The notes below the pieces were generated by a model. That model ran no database searches and was not told the DNA's origin. It saw nothing but the letters and a program-made list of their open reading frames with translations. 64,000 nucleotides of DNA from Monarcha castaneiventris obscurior (taxonomy: Eukaryota > Chordata > Aves > Passeriformes > Monarchidae). Made by a program: the position numbers and the translations under genes. Shown in pieces: positions 40,301-52,300 of this stretch. Each line of letters opens with the position of its first letter. The stretch's first letter is position 1. The stretch lies in contig JAMPIT010000484.1 in assembly GCA_026261815.1 (NCBI GenBank), positions 16,776,501 through 16,840,500 of the forward strand, in the 5' to 3' direction.

Positions 40301-43300
40301 CAGTTCAGAGTGACAAAGAAAAGTTCATTCCCTGAGGGAGATCAGGATGCAGCCTGCACACCAGCTGGGCTGTATTATTTTACTGTCAGCTACAAAATTG
40401 CCTTCAACTGTAATGCTGAGGCCCAATGCATGCCATAAGGAAAACTGGATTTTGACCTGTGTGTCCTGTGCTTGCATTCCTTTGGAATGCTTTTTTTAAG
40501 CTGCTCCCACTCATCTTAGCATTAAAAATGAGAGTGGTTTCAGTGTGTTCTGTTATAAACAAAACAAATATGCACGCAAGGTCATGACATGAGGCTACCC
40601 TGGATTGGGGTTCTGAAATTCGACATCCTATGTACTATTCTGTTTTACCTGTAATCTTCTTGTCATTTCTTTCACATTTACTCACATTTTTGTATTTGTT
40701 TGAGCTTATTTGGCCTGATTTTTCGAAAGTGTTTGACATCTAGAGGTGACTTAAAGCATCAGGTAACTGCAAGTATTTACTAGTTTGGAAAAAAATCAGG
40801 CTTCACAAACAGGTTCAATTATGCCCTTGCTCTGTTTTTTTCCAGCCCGCTGAACTTGCTTGGTTCAGTCCGACACTCCTCATCCTCTCTGTCATCCCAC
40901 ACCTCCAGTGAAACAGGAAACCTGGTTATCCTGACAGACAGTTCTGTGGGGGAGACTGCTGAGGATATGTACCACATGCAGGTACAGCTCTAGCACAGCC
41001 AGGAGCGTGTTCCAGAGGGTTATGCTTAGGAGCAGTACAATTTACCTGTGCACATGCTTGGATCTGTCTGTGAAATTTTTTTCAAAGAACTGAATAGGTA
41101 GAATCTAACATTGTTCAAGAAAGATGACAGTAACTAGATTAACTTTGGGAAGAAATCTCCTGTGTTTGTACAGTGGCTGTGATAGTGCAGTCCAAGGTCA
41201 CCCTGCTGCTTTCAGAAAGTGAGATTTTTGTCCCATGTTGTTTACCTGCCCCATGGAACATGTGCAGTTAGTGTTGCTCTTGGTTTGGGGAGGTGGAACA
41301 AGTCCCACAGTCCTGAGTGCAGGTTAACAGTGGCCTGCACTGAAGCTGGGCAGAGGCTGCCCTGGCTCATCCAAGACAGGTAAATCCCTAAGGCATTGAT
41401 CCACTCGGGTCTCTCTGGAGGGTTTCTCTGCCTCCTGCAGCTTGTTTGCCCTGAGCCCAGGTACCAAGGCTCAGTCACCAATGTCTCTGTTTTATCCTCG
41501 TCCCAGGCTAGTCCTTCCACCTCCAGCCTGAGCTCCACTCACTCGGCACCATCCCAGATGATTAACTCTGCCCCTTCCAGCGCTAGAGGTAAGCATGGAC
41601 AGGCTCTGATGGGGGGGACCTGCAGGTGTTCCCTGATCCTGGCAACCTTGCTGACTTACGGGTGAAACAGCACCTACACTGACATGTAACACTTTCTCTT
41701 TTGGAGATGTAAATGCTTCTTCAATACTTCTTCTTTACAAATGGTTTAATTCTCCATTTAAGCATTTTTTCATCAATATTTGGAATGTATCTCTATTACG
41801 TGCTGGTTTCAGGCAGTTGAATTTCATAATGATTTCCATTGTTCCACCACAAAATTGTGGCAGGCAGTCTAGAGGAAAACAAGAATAGTCCTCGGTATAG
41901 TACTTGAAAGAGAGATCATGAAGACAAAGGCAAAGAAATCATTTCACAAGTTTAAAAGAAATTATGACAAAAAAGGACTTGAGGCAGTTTAGCAGAAACA
42001 TTTGTATACAAAAGTAGACGTATAGGATGAATACTGAAAGACACGAATTTTAAATACTGGAAATAAAGAAGGGCTCCCCTGCTGGGAAATTCTTGAAGAA
42101 AGGAAAAATATAAAAGCAGACTCTGGGGGTACTCATATTGCCTTTGTGTTACAGTAGCTGATCTTGGTATTGCTAATCATTTTCTTCCCTAGCTGAAGCA
42201 AAACCACTCCATGTGATCTCCTGACTTTCACAACTTCTCTTCAAGGTTTTGGGTTTTTTCCTCTCATTTTGGATTCTCAGTTGCAGGTTCTACAGCTCTT
42301 TTCACAGGCGTCTGAAGAAGGTGTCCAGGATGTAGTCAGAGATAGAGGCTGATATTTAAATCTTACCCCTTTTTCCATATAGGGGAATTCTGTGTCTCCT
42401 GATGGACAGGGAATACGGAGAAGAGCCCTTTCCTCAAGCCATCTTGGGGCTTTTTTGCTCAATCTGCCAGTAAAATTGTAATTGACTGAATGTTGTTATG
42501 ACACAGATGCAGCAGGAAAGTGATTTAATTGAGGGATCAGATAGAGTAGGAAGGTGAGATGTGAACATCTTCAAATAAAGGCAAATAGCTGCACTAATTT
42601 CCAAGGGCTGGAAGGAAAATAATGACAAACAGTAAGCAGGTGAAACTGGCATAACAGGCAAGGGAAGATGGAACTGAGGAGAGGGCTATCATGTCAGGAA
42701 GACGTCCCTAAGTGGATGTGCTTCAGCTGGCATGTGGATCTTTTGGGGGATCTGAAAGGTTTGGTGCTCGTACTGTTTCATGCTGTTTTCCACTTTAGAA
42801 GTCCAGTGACAGGCTCGCTGTGACAGGCTGTGACAGGCTGTGACAGTCTTTCTGAGCCTGATGACTGCACAGCATCACCAGCTTCCCTCTTTACGGTATT
42901 ATTCACTGTTGCTTAGAAACCAACGTGATGAATGCTCCAAAGGGTCTGGGCTGCTGGGTGAGCCAACAGCACCTCCCAGGGATGGGACCCAGACAGATTT
43001 CAAATGGGAAACAGTAAGAGAAATAATGAGTTTGAAAAATATTTATATAGCCTGTGATACAACGTTTCTTCACTGCTGCTCTGTTCACTGTTAAATTAGG
43101 TGAGCACAGCATTCAGACATTCCCCACTCGTGGGATTTCACTTCTAGTAAGGTCCCAGATGCAATCTGTGTTTCCCAGTGTGCCAGTCACTGTTCTGGTT
43201 ATTACAACACTGCTGTTGGGAATGGAGCTGTTCCTAATGAGAAAAAGCCCTTACACTTAAATTCCACTGTGATAATGCAGCTGTGTTCTTCTCCTTGGTG

Positions 43301-46300
43301 ATTTTTCCTTTTGTTTTGTTTTTTAACTGGGTGAATTTGATGCTTGTGAAAATGAGACCAGTATCACTGGCTGGAGCAAGGTACTTCACAGACATGACAT
43401 GTGCAGCTCTGCCAATGCACCTCTATCCTTTTTTTTTTTTCCTTTTTTTTGGTATTTATTTATATTCTTTTTAATTTAGCGCTGGTGAAAGGTGCTGGAT
43501 TGACACCACTGGAGGCTGAAGCCCTCTATTTACCCACAGAGCAGATACAGCATGGGCGGCAGCCGTGCAAGTTCCCCCACGCTGCCCCCACCCATGTGCC
43601 TCATCTCTGTCCTGGAGGGACCACCTCTAGAGGTGAGAGGATAGTTCAGTCTCCATGACCCATCCAACCCTTGGCCTTTCTGCTGAGACTGCCAACAAAG
43701 CTACGAGAGTCACGATGCTGCAGCTGAACACTTGTCAGATGGGAAGTGGACAAAGGCCAACAATTGATTTCATAAAGGCCACCTAAATTTATCAACTTAA
43801 CATCTTTGTCACCTGTGGCTTTAATCTGAGCATGATTGAGTAGGATTTCTAGGGTTTAGCCTGATTTTTCAATGCTTCTCTCATTTATTTAAATGATAAT
43901 GCAGGTACTTAGATCACCTTCTCTGTTTTACTGCAGTCCTGTCCTGAGGAGATGGGTATCTTTATAACACAAATTAGTTCCATCAGCGACCAAAGGAAGC
44001 CATGGCCTTTTGTATTAAGAATCCAGCAGGAGTTTAAATTGTTCTCCACTTCCAAAAAGTAATCCTTTTATGGACCTTTAAAATAGCAACACAGGTGATT
44101 ATTTGGCTTGTCCAAACAAAATAACAAAGCCATTAATCTAAAAAGAATTTTTAAAGGATAGTCATCAGGAAAGTTGATCAATTATTTGATTTTATCACTG
44201 AACTGCAGATTAAGGCATCAAAATCTATACTAGTTATAATATACACAAGTTACAGCAGATGTCTTAAATAGAACTGAAATCAGAATACTGCAAGAATTTG
44301 CTAATTCTGTGCTAACAACAAAGACATTAGTAGTTTCTCATTATTACAAGTATGTATCTCTCAGTTTTCACCTGGCTTGACCCTTAAGTAGCTTCTTCCC
44401 TATCAGGGAAGCACCACTGTTGTCGTGTAAAAGGTCAGTAAGACATTCAGTTCAGTTTGGCTTCATTTGAGGTGGCTCATGAGGCACTGCTGAACTTTAC
44501 TGGAGTTAAAAGATTACACCAGGGTTCAGAAAGCAAGAAACTAACTCAAAAAGGCCTGGAAAGAGCTAGGAGTGAGTTAGGGTTTGTGAGTAATTTAATT
44601 TAAAATACACTTGGGACTCCTCCAATGCAGTCAAAAAGCAATTCCCACTAGACTGGCCTCTAAAGGCATCCCTACTGCTTCCTCAACACTGCCCCCCGTT
44701 AAGGTGTAGAAAATGAGTCCTAGTGTCTTACTCAGCACTTTGCAAGAATCCATATACTTACATTAAAACTTCCTTTTTAAATCAAAAAAGTTAGATCAAA
44801 AAATTTTGTGCAGGAGCAACCTTTTCAGAACAGTAATAAAAATTATGAATCAGGAGAAGAGATTCAGTGATTTTGGTGTTTACATTAATTTTCAGTTTCA
44901 TTCCTTAAAATTAATACTTGTCACAAGTGGATTAACATATTTATAATTTTAAAAGCAAAACTACCTCTGGCTTCAGCACAGGTTTTCCTTTCTCAATAGC
45001 AAGTACCTACAATGCTGCACACATCAGGTGCACCAAACTACATGCTAAAAAGAGTAAGCCCTGGCACACACTGCAGCATTTTATTATGGCCACTGGCTGC
45101 TCTGGAAGCTTTCAGAGTTCTTTTTGACTTTGCTTTTTAAGTTTTGCCAGTGCCGAAAAGGAGCTGTGGTTATTGTGCTCTCTCTCTGCCCAAAGCAGCC
45201 ATACGTGATTTTGTTTGCAGATTGGACACTTGGCATAATCTGTGACCATTTTTATAGCTATAGTTAATGACAAATGTAGGGTACCAAACAGCAGAGCTGT
45301 TTTTTAAACTACACTCTGCCAGCACATGTGGGATTTTTCAGGTCCTGCAGTGCAAGGTCTTTTGAAGCTGTAATGCCATATAAACTGACAGCACGTAGAG
45401 GTGGTTTGCATCTTTGACATAAAAGAGCAAGGATGACAAGATAAATAAAAAGGGAAAAGTTTACAGTGTAGGTTGTGCTGCGCTGTAGTTCTGGGCACAC
45501 CTAAAAGTTCAGCATCTTTCCATTTGTCCTGCAGAACAGGACTATCTGTGACCTGTGAGGAAAAGACTCAGCACAAAGCGTTAACACTGTGTTCTTCTCC
45601 AAGCTGATGTTGTACATAAGAGCAAAGAATGTCGTCTAATTATGTTTCTGTTCTATGTCTGGGGAGAAAATGAGTTCGGGACTAGAATGCAGATACTCTG
45701 CCACTGTTCATGTCAGAGTGGGGGTGTAGATTAATCTGGCATCTGCCCCCCCAATGGAATTGTTGCAATTGTAGGACTTTATCCTGCATTCTGCTGGACA
45801 CATTGTTCCTTCCACTGTGTGCTGAATATTAGTCCCCAAAACTGCATGTTTGCTTTTGCTGGGGTAAAAGCTGCATCAACCAGCACCAATGCCTTTGCTC
45901 ATATGTTGGAGTGCTGTCCAGGTAATGTGTGTGGTTGTGGAAGTTTGCCAGAGGGGGCATGTATTCCCCAAAAGCCAGCATGGCTCTGTAATGCGCTGTG
46001 TGCTGCCATCTGTTCAGTGCGTGTTCGTGACGCAATCAAACAATCAGTGCAAATTACAGCTCACTTCAGCAGCTTCACAACATCAATTCCTGCCTAATAT
46101 TGTGCATCCCAAGGGTTGCGTGCATCAGGAGTGTCGGACTTTAGGAAGTCGCTAATGGGAATCGTTCTTCTGGCAAATCCATTGTCAGCTGTTGCACATC
46201 AGAAGGCGTATTGTTATGTGGCACTCATCCTGAAGGACATGAGTCCCAAGTAATTCCACCTGCCAGGAAGCTGTTACATGAAATACCCCAATATCTCAAA

Positions 46301-49300
46301 TGACAACTATACAGATAACTAATAGATAAATCAAGCTTATTATTCCTACTATAAAACTCTAAGCATTGCTAAATGTCTGGTGTCATCAAAGGGCTCAGTA
46401 TAGCAACACAGTAGTAATCATCATTACAGCGGCATTGTAAGCAAAGTGCCTCTCACATTTATAAAAAATGCTGTTTATTATTGGGGTTGGTTTAACAAGA
46501 GGAAGCTGACCAAGATAGCACCAATTAAATGGCAACACTTATCTCTATCCAGAACCAAGGAATGAAGTATTTTCCCATAGATTTCTGCTTTTAACTGAAT
46601 GGTGTATCTCAAGCTTTTATCCCTTTCTCCCACATTCAGTCCTAAAATGCACAATTTTGTGGCATTTCTGTAACTCTGCAATACTTTATGGGGCAATGGA
46701 GCATTAGGCACAGCCACAGCTGATTCCACACAGATGCCCACTTTTTTTTATGTTTAAAAGGAAGCACTTTGCAACATACAACTAGGGACACGTACATCTT
46801 ACACACCCTACATGCTATGTCCTTAATTGTATACAACAAGCCAGTTCTGACTCCATCCTTGTGCTATGCACCCCACCAACAGTCAGCTGCTTAGTGGGCT
46901 CGGCACCATGTTTCCTTGGGTCCTGTGAGCTCATTTGTCCGAGCCAAGCGCACAGGAGGACAGAGATCCCTGGGCATGCGGAGACATGGCTGTTGTTTGT
47001 CCTGTGTACGTGATTTTTCTCACTTGTTTACAGGCTCTCCCTCTCTACCAGATAAGTACCGCCACTCCCGGGAGATGATGATGCTGCTGCCAGCCCACCG
47101 GGACCGACCGAGCAGCGCCATGTATCCCGCAGCTATCATGGAAAATGGACAGGTAGCAGCTCTAATTTCTTCTGTGTCGGTTCAGCCACCTGAAACTGGC
47201 TGTGTTTTGATGGCTTTGACCACCTTAAAGCTTTCTTTTTTATTTTTGGAAAGCACAGCAGCTTAGGATTGTTTTCAGAGGTGACACTGAACTTTTCCTA
47301 TGAATCCACCCCTGGAGGCACCCACTGTGGCAGTTGAGTGATACAAATTGTAGTGACTATTACAAGTGCAGACATCCTGTGAAAATGGACTCACTTTCCA
47401 ACTCTGTCCTGTGAGCCCTGGTCCATTGCACCATTTTCTTTATTTGGTTAGACCCATGGCCATCCATCCTGCAAGTCTAGCCTCCAAGTTGATTCTAAAG
47501 AACTTCATGGTGATTTCCAGAGGTATCAAAAACTGTGAGAGGCTGAAATAATATACTGATACAGGGTCTCCAAAAAGTCTGTGCCCTAATTTCTCTGGAC
47601 AAATTGAAAAGTGTGCCTACATGTAGGCATTTAAATCTCACCCTGGCCCGCACTTTTGAAGGAAATCTCCTGATCATGCCCACTTATCCCACTTCAGTTT
47701 GCATTGGAGAGCTGTCTAAAGCATGCAAAGTCAACGTTCCAACAAAACCATAGATAAGCTTCAGAGGGCAAATGATGCATTCCAGCTGATAATGGGCACA
47801 AGGCCAGGCTAGAGCTAGTCTGAAATAACTCCTCCAGAGAGCAGGAATTGTGGGCCCTCAGCACTGTTACACCCTAGAGATCCACTCACTGCACTGCAGT
47901 ACCTGCCAATGTAGGCACAGCCTAAGGTTCCCAAGGAGTCTTTAGTTTAAAAACTTCTTTGCTTAAAAAAAGGAACAGAAAGTCCCCATGTTGCCCCAGC
48001 TGGTCTGTAACTTTTTTTTTTAACTCTACTTTGCTGACTTTCTTCTCCCTTAGCCTCCAAATTTCCAGCGCGCCTTGATCCAGCAAATGATTGGACCATG
48101 TAAACCTTGCAGTGATCCCAACCTGTCTGTGGCTGAGAAAGGTACTCCTTTTCCTGTTCAGCATGCATGCTTGCTAAAATATTATTCCTCTGGTCATGCT
48201 ACAGCAAGTAATGAATGGGCTTCTACATTTCCTGGACGAGTGCATTTCTCTCACACTTTTCTAATTAACAATTTAATTAACTGGCCTTCTGCCAACCTAC
48301 CATCATTTCAGAGCCTTCACAGAAGGGTGGGCTTGCACAAACCTCTCTATTTCAGAAAGCTTTCTGAGTTTAGCATTTTGTTATTGAAACAGTTCCTGCA
48401 GCCTTTGTCAAGCAAACTTGCAAAGCAGCAAATGAGAAGTTATCTAAGAAGAGCCCAAGATTTGGACCATATTTTTTATTAATGAGATATACTGGGTTTT
48501 AACACACATTTATTGTTCAAAATAAAAACGTTCCTTGTAATCCCTCTCTGAGGTAGTTTTATATTTATTTATCATTAGGAATATATGCTTTTTTAACTCA
48601 TTGCTTTGAATAAAAACAGGCCGAGTCCCTGCAGGGAAAAAAAGACCTGAAAAAGGAGAAAGAATTTATTTGGTGTAAGAGAAAAGGAGCAGCTTGTGAA
48701 AGAGGTGCCATGGACAAAGCGATGGGCTCAAAAATTATCTTAAAGGCAGCATTCTGAAAAAGCGGAAGAGTGCAAAATTCCTGAATCAAAATCTGAGACA
48801 AGGAGGCTGCCTAAGCCAGCAACAGTCATGTATGGCTGGGGAAAAAAAACTATCTTAAAAGATTTTTAAGGCCAGGAAAGACCACTGCAACTCTAGTCTG
48901 ACCTACATCATACTCAGATGTTTATCTGTCTTTTTGTTTCAGCAACTGTGCCAGAACTAAAATGTACCTTAAAAAAAAATCAAATTTTATCTTAGAATTT
49001 CTAATAAATCAGAATCCCCTATTTCAACATGAGCGGTCCAGATTGAAACCAAACACCAACATCCAGTTCTGAATAAATGGCAGAATGATGACCTGATGAC
49101 AATAATGAGTGATGACAAGAGAGTTAAGACTAGGGGGTGAAGGATTAAGAGCTCCAGTTTAGCCATGTTAGTTTGAACCAAATATATGACAGAGATGGTG
49201 AGATCTTTGTACTGGACAGGAAGAAGATCTGGAAAAGGAAGGTAGATAAATATTTGTTGTCTGTCTAGGAAAAAATACTTGAATTTGTATTTGTGGGTGA

Positions 49301-52300
49301 TATTATGCAGGAGTGTGGTATTCAGTCAAGAGATCAAAGACAGAATCCCAGAGAAGCCACAAAAGACAGGTGTGATGTTCAGTTGGGATGGTGAGGCAGG
49401 AATCCCAGCTCTTGTGCCTGGCTGGTGGCAAAAGTGCAGTTACAGGTGCTCCTGGCAGGCCCTGGACCCTCACCATTGTTTGAAGTCAGGATGCCATCTG
49501 CCTTGGCTTTTGTTAGCAGTCAGGGCCCTGACTTCCCCACCCCTTCCTCGCCGTGTCAGAGGTTCTGCTCGGTAATTCCCAGTGACAGTGGTGACATCAA
49601 TGGCCCGGAGCAGAACGGTTCAAATGCAGCTTCCCCGCTAATTAAACTTGGCCACCGAGCCACTGAAGAGTCACAGAGAGAGACATGGGCTAAGTCACAG
49701 CACTGGGAGCTCCCTGCTTAGGTTCTTCCCTGAAGCGTTTTGGCTAAAACACTGGTTTTAACACGCAGCAGCCACTCTTCAAAATCATCTGACCTTCTTC
49801 CAGCACTCCTAAATACTCAAAAGCCTGTGAATGAGGGAACACTGAGAAAGCATAAATGGATTTTTCACTGGGGTACCATGTGTTCTTCACATTCTCATTT
49901 TGCATCTCAGTGTTAAAAAAAAACAACACACACAGCAAGCACAATAATAGTTTTACAGGCCAAGCAAATCAGGTTTTCTGTCCTTTTCGCTTGATGCTGG
50001 GATATGGCAGGAGAGATGAGCAAGGCTGGCACTGCTGTGCATCTTGTCCCTCTGTTTTAGCCCTTTGACACCAATTGCAGTAGTGCAAATTAGAGCAGTC
50101 TGGCCTGTGTACAGGGAAAATTAATCTGGAGCCACATTATATTTGGTTTGAACCTGTTCTCTGTCAAGATTCTTTGTGTGTTCTTCATATGCCTTTCGCA
50201 GATTCTCAGGCTGAGAGTCTCTTTAAAAAAAACATTTACTTTTATATTTTTATGGGGTTTGTTCTGTCTTATGAAGCTGTCAGTTTGTGATCTTTTTTAC
50301 TTTAGGGAATTTTAGGCCTTGGGGAGCCTGTGCTCATGAACTAGGGAGACAAAAAAAAAAAAAGAGAAACCTTTCAAAGTCATTTTAGAAAGAAATGCAC
50401 CAAAAATGGCTGCAGGCATTTTAATTAAGAAGAAATCCTCTTCAGATGTCAAACTCCATGTTTATTTCTCCAGGCTTCCATTTTACAAACTGAAGATGGA
50501 AAAAGCTATTTTTATCTCAGTTTTCTTTGACAGGCTCAATTAATTACTTTTTTTTCCTTTATTTTCTGAAGAAATTGCAGTTGCTTATTTGTTTCTAAAT
50601 AAACATACAATTACTGTATGTCTCTTCTCAGAATAAATCAAGTCATGTTTGGAAGGAAGGTGCATTTTAATAATGTTCAAGGTTGACAGAATTCTCAAGA
50701 TCTTGAAAAAGGTTCATGTTCATGTCAAGAAGCAGCTTTTATTTCTATGAAAAAACAAGTCCACAAAGATCATATTCATTCTCTGTTAAATGCAGCAAGC
50801 ATTGCTCTCTCTATACTTCCTGATTCACAAAGACTTGATCTCTTCAGGAGACTTTGTAATACACAGAGGTCAAACTGTCGTCTTTAAATATTTCGTGATC
50901 AAAGTTCTTGATAAACTCTGTAGCTTAGTAAACTGGAGCTCTGAAGTAATTTCTTTTGCAACAGACTGAGGTAAAATTTCCTTCATGTCCTTTATTCAGT
51001 CCTCACTGAGCCTGTAGTGCAGCCACAGGCCGTCCTGTTTCCAGAGAGTTTTGCCATGTTCCCTTGTCACCACTCCCCACCAAGCAGGACAGCTCACACC
51101 TGAGATCCAGCCACCATTCCATTGGTGGGATTTCATTTTTACCTCCACACTGATTTGCAAAAAAACCTGCCAGAGTCCTACTGCTCTTCAGCTTTGCTAG
51201 AAATGAACCCAGGGATGGAGGGGAGCTGGGCAGACTAACCCTGTGATCACCTAACTCTCACTTCCTTAACAAAGCATCTCTAAACTTAACACACTGTAGC
51301 CTAGTCGGTTCCTTTCTGTGCTTTCAATCCTGCCATTCCCTGACTCCGTGGAGTCTGTCTCTGCTGCTGAAGAGCACACTGCAAAGTCGGTGCTGGCCCC
51401 ACAAACTCCCTGTCCTGTTACCCAAGTTACATCTGTTTCAATCCTTCAGCTGTGCCAGCAGCACCCAGTAGCTGGAGCCTGGACAGCGGAAGCCGAGAGG
51501 CCCTGCCATTCCTGTCTGCCCATGCTGGGAGCATCCTGGCCCCACCAGTGCCTCCCCGAAGCCTGCCCCATGGTAAGGACATGCCCAGCAGGCCTGCTGC
51601 AAATGTCTGCAGTCACACACACACAAATCCAGACCACCTAAAAGACGACTTTAGTCTTTCCCCCCACCCCTGTAATATCAACCAGAAACAAAAACCCCAT
51701 AGTCTTTCCTGGTCTGCTAGGTTTTCAATTTTTTTTTCCCAAATCTTCAAATTCTTGCAGTCCTTAAGCAGTGTCGACTTGTGTGTACTTTGGGACTAGA
51801 ATTAAGTGTGAGAGTGCTGAAGCTTGGCCTGGCTTCTTACCAATGACCAACTTCAGCAGTAATTTAAGCTTACAGAGCTATTAAATGAAACTTCAAATGT
51901 TGATTGTTTAAGAGCCTGTTGCCTTGCCATGAGATCTTGATACTGGAGCAGTGAAAAATCTCTCTCTGCACTTAATTTCTCCTTAGCAGCCTGTGTGTGA
52001 CAGATGCACTCCACAGTATTCATCAGACAGGCAGCATAGGTTGGAGCATTTGGAGCTGTTATCTGGCATTACAAAACTAAATCCAGCTCTGTGGCTGCAA
52101 TGAAGCAGCACAAGTGTGCATTTCTGACCCTTGTCTCGTTCCAGGACACTACTCACTGCACTTTGATGCCTTCCACCACCAGCTCAGCGATGCTCCTCCG
52201 GCACTGCCCGCACGAACATTGCGCAAGGTAATGGCAGGAGGGCAGAGAGGGATGTAGGACAACAATGGGCTCCTGAAAGGAATCCCCCTTTCTCTGCTCC

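Larger units (their letters stand above)
41589..47033 (+). other. DOCK3 intron 27 (5.4 kb)
   Basis: The longest intron in the window. It holds a 10-bp tandem repeat (42807-42846), a T-rich tract (43428-43451) followed by a candidate cassette exon (43480-43632), and a CpG-containing non-repetitive stretch at about 45730-46140 that could be a conserved non-coding element. No CR1 copy seen. Confidence 0.75.

Noticed and set aside
49511..49570. Possible extra DOCK3 exon in intron 29 (ttgttagcag acceptor, ggtaattcc donor)
   Set aside because: The open piece enters in the right phase but ends in phase 2, which would shift the frame of exon 31.
51318..51641. 107-codon plus-strand open frame over the cassette exon
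   Set aside because: It is in a different frame from the DOCK4-like product and lacks a recognisable domain.
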